This document shows positions 32,668 through 40,248 of a DNA stretch of 64,000 bases, one piece after another. A program made the position numbers and the translations under genes. Origin of the DNA: Marivibrio sp040218065 (GTDB taxonomy: Bacteria > Pseudomonadota > Alphaproteobacteria > UBA8366 > Aestuariispiraceae); the NCBI RefSeq assembly GCF_040218065.1, contig NZ_JAVJQE010000005.1:186001-250000 (forward strand), in the 5' to 3' direction. Every line of letters begins with the position of its first letter. Positions within the stretch are counted from its first letter, which is position 1. The notes beneath the pieces are model-generated. The model was not told the DNA's origin, did not search any database, and saw only the letters and a list, made by a program, of their open reading frames with translations.

Positions 32668-35022
32668 TCAGCCGCAGCGCGACCAACCGCAGCTGGCGCA
32701 GACGTCGCAGCCCTCTTCGCGCACCAGGCCGGCTTCGCCGCAGCGCGGGCATTGCGCGCCCGGCCGGCCGCCGGCCTGCGCCGCCGCGCGCTTGGCGGGA
32801 TCGCCGCCGAGACCGGGCCGTTCGCCGGCGGAGAGGAAGCCGATCTCCACCATGTGGCGTTCGATCACCTCGCCGATCGCGGCGAGCAGAGAGGGCACGT
32901 ACTTGCCCCCCATCCAGTAGCCGCCGCGCGGGTCGAACACCGCCTTCAGCTCCTCGACCACGAAGGCGACGTCGCCGCCGCGGCGGAAGACGGCGGAGAT
33001 CATCCGGGTCAAGGCCACCGTCCAGGCGTAGTGCTCCATGTTCTTGGAGTTGATGAAGACCTCGAACGGCCGGCGCCGGCCGCCCTCGCCGCCTTCTTGG
33101 ATGTCGTTCAGCGTGATGTAGATCGCATGGTCGCTTTCCGGCCAGCGCAGCTTGTAGGTCCGCCCTTCAAGGGCCTGAGGGCGGTCCAGCGGCTCGCTCA
33201 TATAGACCACCTCGCCGTCGGGGCGCGCCGCCGGCCGGCTTTCGGCGGCCGCTCCCTGGGCGGGCGGCGTCTCGGCCGGCTCGACCGACAGGCTCGGATC
33301 GTCGGCGGACGCCGGCTCGTCCTCCGCGCTCGCGCTCAACACGGCGCCGGTGACCTCGTTCGGACGGTAGGTGGTGCACCCCTTGCAGCCCATCGCGTAG
33401 GCCTTGGCGTACACGTCCTTGAAGGCTTCGAAAGAGATGTCGGCGGGCAGGTTGACGGTCTTGGAGATCGAACTGTCGACATGGCGCTGGGCGGCGGCCT
33501 GGATCGCCAGATGATCGTCGGGGGCCAGCCTTTGGGCGTCGACGAAATATCCGGGAACCTCCGCCTCCGCCCCGAACGTCTCCCGGAACAGGCGATAGGC
33601 GTAGTCGACCACGTCATGGCTTTCCCGCCCGCCGTCGGGCGCCAGCACGTTGCGCTTGGCGCGGAAGGAGAAGACCGGCTCCACGCCCGAGGAGACGTTG
33701 TCCGCCACCAGGGAGATCGTGCCGGTCGGCGCGATCGAGGTGACGAGGCCGTTGCGGACGCCGTGCGCTGCGATCGCGTCGCGAACGTCCGCATCCAGGC
33801 GCCGGATCGTCTCGCTCTCCAGATAGCGCTCGGCGTCGAACAGCGGAAAGGCGCCCTTCTCCTTCGCGAGCTCGACCGACGCGCGATAGGCCGCGCGCTG
33901 CAGCCCTCCCAGCCAGCGCTCGGTCAGGGCGATCGAGTCCGCGCTGCCGTAGCGCACGCGCAGCATCAGGAACGCGTCCGCCAGTCCCGTCACCCCGAGT
34001 CCGATGCGGCGCTTGGCCTGCGCCTCCTCGCGCTGCGCCTCCAGCGGAAAGCGCGAGACGTCGATCGCATCGTCCAGCATGCGCACGGCGGTCGCGACCG
34101 TCTCGGCCATCGCCTCCTCGTCGAGCGCGGCGTCCTCCGCGAACGGCCGGTCGACGAAGCGTGCGAGATTGATCGAGCCCAGCAGGCAGGCGCCGTAGGG
34201 CGGCAGCGGTTGCTCCCCGCAGGGATTGGTGGCCGCGATCGTCTCGCAATAGGCCAGATTGTTGCGCGCGTTGATCCGGTCGATGAAGATCACGCCCGGC
34301 TCCGCGTGATCGTAGGTGGAGCGCATGATGCGATTCCACAAATCGCGCGCGCGCACGGTGCGATAGGTCTTCCCGCCAAAGACCAGATCCCAATCCGCGT
34401 CGGCGTCGACCGCCTCCATGAAGGCGTCGGTCGCCAGCACCGACATGTTGAAGTTGATGAGGCGTCCGGCCTCGGCCTTGGCGTCGATGAAGGCCTCCAC
34501 GTCCGGATGGTCGCAGCGGATGACGCCCATCATCGCGCCGCGGCGATAGCCGGCCGACATGATGGTGCGGCACATCGCGTCCCACACCTCCATGAAGCTG
34601 ATCGGGCCGGAGGCGTCGGAGCCGACGCCGCGCACCACCGCGCCCTTGGGCCGGATTGTGGAGAAGTCGTAGCCGATGCCGCCGCCCTGCTGCAGGGTGA
34701 CCGCGGCCTCCTTCAGCCCGTCGAAGATGCCGGGAATGCTGTCGGGGATCGTCCCCATGACGAAGCAGTTGAAAAGCGTCACGTCCCGGTCGGACCCGGC
34801 CCCCGCCCAAATGCGCCCGGCCGGCATGAAGCGGAAGTCCTGCAGCGCCGCGCGGAAGACCGGCCGCCAGCGATCGGGCGCGTCCTCGGCCTCGGCCAGC
34901 GCCGCGGCGACCCGGTCCCAGCTGTCCTCGATGGAACTGTCCACAGGCGAGCCGTCCGGACGCTTCAGCCGGTACTTCATGTCCCAAATGCGCCTGGAGA
35001 ACGCGTCGGTCACGATCTGCAC
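32668..35022 (-). CDS. nrdJ: Adenosylcobalamin-dependent ribonucleotide reductase (class II)
   Basis: Makes deoxyribonucleotides using coenzyme B12 as radical source, independent of oxygen. Seen: NCFVMGTIPDSI and QQGGGIGYDFSTIRPKG early, the active-site NPCGEQPLPPYGACLLGSIN, and TGTISLVADNVSSG. A C-terminal TSCPB-type domain follows, then a terminal zinc ribbon CPRCGEAGL...CASCGW. Length 784 residues. The start is the GTG at 35022. Upstream codons stay open for 22 triplets to a TAA but contain no ATG, GTG or TTG, and the ribosome site is weak, so the exact N terminus is uncertain. Confidence 0.93.
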   Translation of the reverse strand: MQIVTDAFSRRIWDMKYRLKRPDGSPVDSSIEDSWDRVAAALAEAEDAPDRWRPVFRAALQDFRFMPAGRIWAGAGSDRDVTLFNCFVMGTIPDSIPGIFDGLKEAAVTLQQGGGIGYDFSTIRPKGAVVRGVGSDASGPISFMEVWDAMCRTIMSAGYRRGAMMGVIRCDHPDVEAFIDAKAEAGRLINFNMSVLATDAFMEAVDADADWDLVFGGKTYRTVRARDLWNRIMRSTYDHAEPGVIFIDRINARNNLAYCETIAATNPCGEQPLPPYGACLLGSINLARFVDRPFAEDAALDEEAMAETVATAVRMLDDAIDVSRFPLEAQREEAQAKRRIGLGVTGLADAFLMLRVRYGSADSIALTERWLGGLQRAAYRASVELAKEKGAFPLFDAERYLESETIRRLDADVRDAIAAHGVRNGLVTSIAPTGTISLVADNVSSGVEPVFSFRAKRNVLAPDGGRESHDVVDYAYRLFRETFGAEAEVPGYFVDAQRLAPDDHLAIQAAAQRHVDSSISKTVNLPADISFEAFKDVYAKAYAMGCKGCTTYRPNEVTGAVLSASAEDEPASADDPSLSVEPAETPPAQGAAAESRPAARPDGEVVYMSEPLDRPQALEGRTYKLRWPESDHAIYITLNDIQEGGEGGRRRPFEVFINSKNMEHYAWTVALTRMISAVFRRGGDVAFVVEELKAVFDPRGGYWMGGKYVPSLLAAIGEVIERHMVEIGFLSAGERPGLGGDPAKRAAAQAGGRPGAQCPRCGEAGLVREEGCDVCASCGWSRCG

Positions 35023-35089
35023 CTTCTTGGAATCGCGGGCTTTTTCCGCCCGGCGGCGGTTGCTCTCGACGCTGCGAACGGCGAATTAA

Positions 35090-35107
35090 CTATAAGAAAT
35101 CCTTCAT
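35090..35107 (-). CDS. Possible five-codon leader ORF before nrdJ
   Basis: ATGAAGGATTTCTTATAG encodes MKDFL and stops. It starts within a base or two of the predicted transcription start of the nrdJ promoter, so it could be translated leaderlessly. It also contains AAGGA, which might act only as a ribosome site. Speculative. Confidence 0.2.
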   Translation of the reverse strand: MKDFL

Positions 35108-35114
35108 CTTTTTC

Positions 35115-35144
35115 AGTATAGGGGCGGGGTTGCGGCGGAGTCAA
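35115..35144 (-). promoter_or_regulatory. Strong candidate promoter of nrdJ
   Basis: On the minus strand -35 TTGACT (35144-35139), 18-bp spacer, -10 TATACT (35120-35115). This is one of the best sigma-70 matches in the window. The predicted start is near 35108, giving a leader of about 85 nt. No cobalamin riboswitch or NrdR-box pair was recognised. Confidence 0.6.
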
Positions 35145-35266
35145 ACGATGTTCGGCCTTTGTTTGCCGAGGGCCAAATAGTTCGGCAGCCGACGCAGTCG
35201 GTTAAACGCTTGGCCAACGGGCGAAAATCCGCAAACCCTGCGGCGCGGCCGCAATCCTCCACATCG

Positions 35267-35275
35267 TTATCCACA
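35267..35275 (+). promoter_or_regulatory. Consensus DnaA box upstream of nrdJ
   Basis: TTATCCACA, an exact match to the 9-bp DnaA box, overlapping the plsC stop codon and about 125 bp upstream of the nrdJ -35. DnaA control of ribonucleotide reductase is known for E. coli nrdAB. One exact match per 64 kb can occur by chance. Confidence 0.3.
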
Positions 35276-35995
35276 GGCTTGTTCGATGCGGGCCTTAAGC
35301 ATTTGCAGGAAGCTTTTCCGGTCGAGACCTTTCGGGATCGGGGCGAGCACCTTGACCGTGATCGTCCCGGCGCGCTTCACGAAGGCGCGTCGCGGCCACA
35401 GCCGACCGGAGTCAAGGGCGATCGGGATCACCGGCGCGTCGATCTGGCTGTAGAGCGCCGCCGCGCCGGGGAGGTAGGGGCGCTTTTCACCCGGGGCGAC
35501 CCGGGTGCCCTGAGGATAAATCACGACCGACCGGCCCTTCTCGATCTGGTCGCGCGCCTGGCGGACCATACCCTTGAGCGCGGCCGCCCCGGCCGTGCGA
35601 TCGACCGCCACCATCTCGAACTTCTTGAGGAACCGCCCGAAGAGCGGAATGCGCGTCAATTCCTCTTTCAGCACGAAGGCGGGGCGATTCAGCAAGGCGT
35701 TGAAAATCAGCGTCTCCCACATCGACTGATGCTTGGCGGCGAAGATCACCGGCCCGCGCGCGATCGCGTCCGAGGCCTCGCGGTCGATTTGAATGCGGTA
35801 GCGCACTCTCAGCACGCGCCGGCTCATCCAATCGAAGAAATCGACCCAAAGGTAGCAGACCGGTCGCGCCCATCGGATCGGCAGCAGCAGCGTCGGCAGC
35901 AGCAGGATCAACATCGCCGTGGTCAGAGGATAGAACGTCAGCGCGAAGACGATCGAGCGAACGCGGTCCATCGGCCGGGCGGCTTTGACCGTCAC
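35267..35995 (-). CDS. plsC: 1-acylglycerol-3-phosphate acyltransferase
   Basis: Second acylation step of phospholipid synthesis, making phosphatidic acid. Motifs: KHQSMWET (a variant of the HX4D box, with Glu in place of Asp), FVLKEELTRIPLFG, VIYPQGTR, and IPIALDSG. One N-terminal membrane helix. The chosen GTG at 35995 overlaps the ydcF-like stop (GTGA), which suits translational coupling; ATG at 35971 is the alternative. 242 residues. Last gene of the ftsE-ftsX-ydcF-plsC set. Confidence 0.9.
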   Translation of the reverse strand: MTVKAARPMDRVRSIVFALTFYPLTTAMLILLLPTLLLPIRWARPVCYLWVDFFDWMSRRVLRVRYRIQIDREASDAIARGPVIFAAKHQSMWETLIFNALLNRPAFVLKEELTRIPLFGRFLKKFEMVAVDRTAGAAALKGMVRQARDQIEKGRSVVIYPQGTRVAPGEKRPYLPGAAALYSQIDAPVIPIALDSGRLWPRRAFVKRAGTITVKVLAPIPKGLDRKSFLQMLKARIEQACG

Positions 35996-36654
35996 CGGGC
36001 CGCCTCCGGCTCCGCGCGGCTCTTGGCCGCGCCGATCAGCGCCTCCAAGGCGATGCGCACCCGGGCCAGCAGATATTTCGTATATTCGCCGGCGAACAGG
36101 GCGGCCGTGCCCGGATTGCGAAACCACGCGGACTGCTTGACGTTGGGCGGAAAGACAGGGTGCGGCACGATCACCGTATCGGGCATGGCGGTGCGGAACT
36201 CCATCAGGCTGCGCGGCATATGGTAGGCGGCGGTCACCAGACGCAACGAGACGAAGCCGCGCCCTTCCATCCACGCGGCGGTCTCGCGCGCGTTGCCGAT
36301 CGTATCGCCGGCCTTGTAGTCGATGTGGATGCAGCATTCATGGCGACCCGGCTCCTGCTGGGCGATGCGCAGCAATTCGGCGACGTCGACGCCGCGATAG
36401 ACGCCGGAGACGAAGAGTTGATCCGCAGCGCCGCGGCTCAACAGCTCCAGCCCCGTCTCCAGTCGTTGGCTGCCGCCGGTCAGCACGACGATCGCGTCCG
36501 TGGGTCGGTCCGGGTCGGCGACCTCGTCCGGCAGGGCGGCGGCGTAGACCAGAAAGCCGAGCGCCCAGGCCAGCGCGCCGGCGCCCAAAAGCGTCGCCAA
36601 CAGCCGGCGCCGCCAGGGTCGTCGTTCACGGGGCGAGAAACGCGGCGCGCCCAT
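35992..36654 (-). CDS. YdcF/DUF218 family protein
   Basis: A 220-residue protein with one N-terminal membrane helix (LATLLGAGALAWALGFLVYAAAL) and a Rossmann-like DUF218 domain: TDAIVVLTGGSQRLETGLELL and LVTAAYHMPRS. Relatives (SanA, ElyC, YdcF) act at the cell envelope. It lies 3 nt after ftsX and overlaps plsC, so it belongs to this envelope/division operon, an arrangement common in alphaproteobacteria. Confidence 0.88.
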   Translation of the reverse strand: MGAPRFSPRERRPWRRRLLATLLGAGALAWALGFLVYAAALPDEVADPDRPTDAIVVLTGGSQRLETGLELLSRGAADQLFVSGVYRGVDVAELLRIAQQEPGRHECCIHIDYKAGDTIGNARETAAWMEGRGFVSLRLVTAAYHMPRSLMEFRTAMPDTVIVPHPVFPPNVKQSAWFRNPGTAALFAGEYTKYLLARVRIALEALIGAAKSRAEPEAAR

Positions 36655-36657
36655 GGC

Positions 36658-37566
36658 TCACGGCATCCGACGCAGGCTGCGCAACACGGTGCGCCGCGCG
36701 GCGAGATGAGAGAGCAGCGCCGTCGCCAGCGGCAAAAGGGCCAGATAGGGCCAGTCCGGCCAATCGAGCACTGCGGGACCCGGCAACTCCGCCCCGGTCG
36801 CCGCCGCCGCATAGCCGAGACCGATCACCGTGAGTCCGGCGATCAACGCGCCGCCGAGGCCGCCTTTCAGGCTGGCGCGCAGGGCCTGGCGCTGAAACTG
36901 GCGGGCGATGAAGTTGTCCGACGCGCCGATCAAGTGAAGCAGTTCGATCGTTTCGTGATGGGCCAGCAAACCGCCGCGGGTGGCGAACAGGACAACCGTC
37001 GCGGCGGCCAGGATCACCACCGCGACGACGGCCAAGCCGACCAACTGCAAGGACTGCAGGAAGGCGACCAGACGCGCGCGCCACAGCCCGTGATCGTCGA
37101 GCGCCGCCCCGGGAGCGACGGTCTGCAACTGCTGGCGCAGCACCGCTAGATCGACCTCCTGCATATCCGCCACCTCCACCGCGATCAGTCGCGGCAGCGG
37201 CAGGCTGGCGGGGTCCAGCGTCTCGCCCAACCAGGGCTCCAACAGCGCCTGGATGCGCGATCCGGGCAGCGGCTCGGCGGCGGCGATCCCGGGGGCGTCG
37301 GCGAGGATCCTCACCGCGTCCTCCACCGCCCGGTCGAGGCGCGCTTCGGCCGCCACGGCGTCGCCCATTTCGTCCGCCGGGGGCGGGATCTGGACCGTCA
37401 TGCTGTCGGCGAGCCCCTGGCTCCAGCTTTCGGCGAAATCGTGCAACAGCAGCGCGCCCGCCAGCGCCAATCCGGCGACGAAGGTCATGAAGCCGATCAG
37501 CCACGGCATCAGCCGCCCCGCCGGATCTTGGGCGAAAGGAATGATCGCCCGGCCGCGCGCGCTCAT
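36658..37566 (-). CDS. ftsX: Cell division protein FtsX
   Basis: Permease-like partner of FtsE that transmits ATPase activity to periplasmic cell-wall hydrolases. It has a cytoplasmic start, a first helix (LIGFMTFVAGLALAGALLL), a periplasmic loop of about 140 residues, and three C-terminal helices, including the ELLHLIGASDNFIARQFQ segment typical of FtsX. 302 residues. Its ATG overlaps the end of ftsE by 4 nt. Confidence 0.93.
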   Translation of the reverse strand: MSARGRAIIPFAQDPAGRLMPWLIGFMTFVAGLALAGALLLHDFAESWSQGLADSMTVQIPPPADEMGDAVAAEARLDRAVEDAVRILADAPGIAAAEPLPGSRIQALLEPWLGETLDPASLPLPRLIAVEVADMQEVDLAVLRQQLQTVAPGAALDDHGLWRARLVAFLQSLQLVGLAVVAVVILAAATVVLFATRGGLLAHHETIELLHLIGASDNFIARQFQRQALRASLKGGLGGALIAGLTVIGLGYAAAATGAELPGPAVLDWPDWPYLALLPLATALLSHLAARRTVLRSLRRMP

Positions 37567-38282
37567 CGCCGGGACCCCAGGCCTAGACCGCCGCCGCGGG
37601 GTTCCGGCCGCGGCGCGCGCGGCGGCGTTTGCGCGTGCAGCACGCCGTCCTCAAGATGCAGACGCTGGTAGTCGAACCGGTCGATCAGCGCCTGATTGTG
37701 CGTGGCGACGACCACGGTGGCGCCCTGCTTGTTGAGCGCCTCCAAGAGGTAAAGCAGACGCATCGCGATGCGATCGTCGACATTGCCGGTCGGCTCGTCC
37801 GCCAAAAGCAGCGCGGGGCGGCTGATCACCGCCCGCGCGATGGCGACGCGCTGCTTCTGACCGCCAGACAGGGTCGCCGGCCGCGCGTTCAGGTGATCCT
37901 TCAGACCGACCCATTCCAGCAATTCGCCCACATGCTTACGGATCTGGCCTTCGCTGCGCCCCGCGACGCGCAGAGGCAGCGCCACATTCTCGAACGCGCT
38001 CAGGTGGTCGAGCAGCCGGAACTCCTGGAACACCACGCCGATGCGCTGACGCAGCTCCGGCAGTTCGTCACGGCTCAGCGTGCTGAGATCGCGATCGAAG
38101 ATGTTGATCAGTCCGCGGCTCGGCCGATGGAACAGGTACATCAGCTTGAGGAGCGAAGACTTGCCCGCGCCGCTCGCCCCCGTCAGGAAGCGAAAGGCGC
38201 CCGGCGGCAGATCGAAACTGACGTCGTGCAGCACCTCCGGACCGGCGCCGTAGCGCATGCCGACATTTTCGAAACGGATCAT
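37563..38282 (-). CDS. ftsE: Cell division ATP-binding protein FtsE
   Basis: ABC ATPase partner of FtsX. Walker A GASGAGKSS, Q-loop VVFQEFRLL, signature LSGGQKQR, Walker B LLLADEPTGN and switch ATHN are all present. 239 residues, with a C-terminal Pro/Arg/Gly tail past the usual end. The ATG at 38282 starts at the conserved MIRFENVGMRY; the longer frame from 38402 is upstream noise. Divergent from the zinc-ribbon gene. Confidence 0.95.
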   Translation of the reverse strand: MIRFENVGMRYGAGPEVLHDVSFDLPPGAFRFLTGASGAGKSSLLKLMYLFHRPSRGLINIFDRDLSTLSRDELPELRQRIGVVFQEFRLLDHLSAFENVALPLRVAGRSEGQIRKHVGELLEWVGLKDHLNARPATLSGGQKQRVAIARAVISRPALLLADEPTGNVDDRIAMRLLYLLEALNKQGATVVVATHNQALIDRFDYQRLHLEDGVLHAQTPPRAPRPEPRGGGLGLGSRR

Positions 38283-38464
38283 GCGGGCTCTGTCGACCTT
38301 GCTCGCGGGCGCCGCTGAGGGCGGTTGACGATTCCGGCGTCGGACGGGTAGGGGCGCGCGGGCGTCCGGAGCCCGACGGCGGACCCTGCGCCGATGGTTC
38401 ACAATCGCACGGAAGCGCGGGCGGCGTAAAGCGGACGGCGCGCCGTTTGAAAGGCTACGCTTTG

Positions 38465-38493
38465 TTGCGCGAATCAGGGCAACATCCTATAAG
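38465..38493 (+). promoter_or_regulatory. Candidate promoter of zinc-ribbon gene
   Basis: -35 TTGCGC (38465-38470), 17-bp spacer, -10 TATAAG (38488-38493). The predicted start near 38500 lies about 25 bp before the preferred ATG at 38526. Confidence 0.5.
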
Positions 38494-38525
38494 GCAAGCG
38501 TGCTGTGGAAAGGCCGATTCCCCGT

Positions 38526-39506
38526 ATGATCCTGACATGTCCCAACTGTCGGTCGCGTTTCAAGGTGAAGCCCGAGGCGCTCGGCGCGCAGGGCCGCACC
38601 GTGAAATGCGCCAAGTGCGCGCACAAATGGTTCGCTTCGCCCGACGACGGTGAGGAGGGCGGCGCGCCGAAATCGGCTGCGCCCAAGAAGCCGCCCGCCC
38701 CCAAGGCCGGCCCCAAAAAGGCCGCGCCCAAGAAAGCGCCGACGAAGCAGGAGACCGCGGCCAAACCCAAGCCCGCGCCCGCAGCCGAGGTCGACGAGGA
38801 CGAGTTCGAGCCGCCCGCGTTCGCCGACGGCGGAAAGTACGGCCCCGGCTCCGAGACCGCGGATGACGCCTTCGAGCCGCCGCCCCCGCCGCCCGGGCGC
38901 GAGCGCAGCGCCGGCTACGACGAGCCGCCGCTGGGACCGGACGAGGAGATCGTCCCGCGCCAGCGCCAGCCGAAGACGGTGAAGAAATCGCCGTTGGGCG
39001 CGTGGATCTTCCTGCTGGTGCTGGTCGTGGGCGTATGCGTCGGCGGCTTCTTCTTCCGCCACGACATCGTCAAGGCCTATCGTCCGGCGAACGCGATCTT
39101 TTCCGCGATCGGCTTTCCCGTCGACACGTTGGGTTTCGGCTTGGAGTTGCCGGCGCCGAAGAGCCAGGCGATCATCGACGGCGACCAGCGCACGCTGCGC
39201 ATCACCGGCGAGATTCGCAACACCACGGCCGAGCCGATCGACGCGCCGCTGCTGCGCGGCGCGCTGCGCAACGCCCAGGGCGACGATTTGACGGTCTGGA
39301 CCTTCGAGGCCGCCGAGGAGCGCATTCTGCCCGGCGAGACGGTCTCCTACGAGACCGAGGTCGAGAACCCGCCGCGCGGCGCGACCGGCCTGTTCGTGAC
39401 CTTCACCCGCGCCGACGAGGTCGAGGGCGCAGCCCCTGAGATGGAAGGCGGCGGCGAGGACGGCGGCGGCGAGGGCGGCGGCGGCGCGCAGCAGGACGGC
39501 GGGTAG
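38526..39506 (+). CDS. Zinc-ribbon (MJ0042) membrane protein with DUF3426 domain
   Basis: A 326-residue protein. Residues 1-40 are an MJ0042 zinc ribbon (CPNC...CAKCAHKW). About 50-90 is a Lys/Ala/Pro linker (APKKPPAPKAGPKK), then an acidic Pro-rich stretch. One membrane helix (GAWIFLLVLVVGVCVGGFFF) follows, then a DUF3426-type beta domain (LRITGEIRNTTAEPID). A Gly/Glu-rich tail ends it. ATG 38526 gives the usual MILTCPNC start; GTG 38505 is possible. Its place divergent to ftsE is typical of the group. Function unknown. Confidence 0.88.
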   Translation: MILTCPNCRSRFKVKPEALGAQGRTVKCAKCAHKWFASPDDGEEGGAPKSAAPKKPPAPKAGPKKAAPKKAPTKQETAAKPKPAPAAEVDEDEFEPPAFADGGKYGPGSETADDAFEPPPPPPGRERSAGYDEPPLGPDEEIVPRQRQPKTVKKSPLGAWIFLLVLVVGVCVGGFFFRHDIVKAYRPANAIFSAIGFPVDTLGFGLELPAPKSQAIIDGDQRTLRITGEIRNTTAEPIDAPLLRGALRNAQGDDLTVWTFEAAEERILPGETVSYETEVENPPRGATGLFVTFTRADEVEGAAPEMEGGGEDGGGEGGGGAQQDGG

Positions 39507-39642
39507 GCCCGCTCTCTGCGACGCGTCGCGCTCCGCCAAGCGCGCCGGAGCGTCTCCCGACATCGGCCGCGTCCGTCGAGACGGGCGCCTGGGCGCCCTC
39601 CTCAGGACGAGGGCGCGGGCGATCGCCTGTAAGACAGGGCGC

Positions 39643-40248
39643 TTAGGCCGACCGGCGCAAGCCCTCCAGCATATCCGCGAAGTCCTCGGGCGCCGGGGTC
39701 TTCAGGCCCGCGATCTTGCCCGTCTCGTCGAAGCGGCGCAGACGCACGGCCGCCTTGTGGTGCGGATTGGCCTCGAAGGCCGCGACCTCCGCCTCCGACA
39801 TCGGGCCGCCCTGCAGCTCCAGCGAGCGGACGGAGGCGGCGGACAGCCGATCGAAATAGTCCGGCTCGACCGCGCAGAGATAGCGTTTGGCCGCGACGTG
39901 CAGGCGCACCGGCTCCGAGACCTCGGGCGGGAAGAAGCGGGCGAGGAAGTCGGCGCCCGCCTCCTCGTGCCGGCTGTCGATCCCTTGCGCGGCCGCGTCC
40001 TCGGTGAAGTCGTGCAGATAATGCCCGACGTCGTGCAGCAGCGAGGCGGCGATCAGCGCCGGATCGGCGTTCTCCTGATCGGCGCAGACGGCGCATTGCA
40101 GCGCGTGCTCCTGCTGGCTGACCGCCTCGCCCAGATAGTCGCGCCCGCCCGACTGGCGGAACAGCGACAGGATGAAGGGGACCACGCTCTCCGGCGTCAC
40201 CGAGGCGGGATCGCTCGGCAGGGTTTCGCGGATCGGGGCGGCGGTCAT
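39643..40248 (-). CDS. tmpB: TmpB/PhnZ-type HD-domain C-P lyase oxygenase
   Basis: Predicted mixed-valence diiron oxygenase that cleaves the C-P bond of an alpha-hydroxyphosphonate, releasing phosphate. In 201 residues it keeps the PhnZ-like set: Tyr38 and Glu41 (YLGE), His48 (QEHAL), His72-Asp73 (LLHDVGH), His94 (SRHEEAG), His117 and Lys121 (RLHVAAKRYLC), and Asp174. Spacing follows PhnZ (recalled Y24, E27, H34, H58, D59, H80, H104, D161). It overlaps the end of tmpA by 4 nt (ATGA). With TmpA this predicts 2-trimethylaminoethylphosphonate breakdown to glycine betaine and phosphate. Confidence 0.82.
   Translation of the reverse strand: MTAAPIRETLPSDPASVTPESVVPFILSLFRQSGGRDYLGEAVSQQEHALQCAVCADQENADPALIAASLLHDVGHYLHDFTEDAAAQGIDSRHEEAGADFLARFFPPEVSEPVRLHVAAKRYLCAVEPDYFDRLSAASVRSLELQGGPMSEAEVAAFEANPHHKAAVRLRRFDETGKIAGLKTPAPEDFADMLEGLRRSA

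Noticed and set aside
32752..35121. 789-codon open frame antisense to nrdJ
   Set aside because: It mirrors nrdJ exactly, has no recognisable motif and is His/Arg/Gly-rich; long antisense frames are expected at this GC content.
35023..35266. Cobalamin riboswitch or NrdR boxes upstream of the B12-dependent reductase
   Set aside because: No B12-box-like sequence or paired NrdR palindromes found; the leader is only about 85 nt.
35160..35300. Replication origin suggested by a DnaA box
   Set aside because: Only one box, no AT-rich unwinding element and no dnaA, hemE or parAB neighbours.
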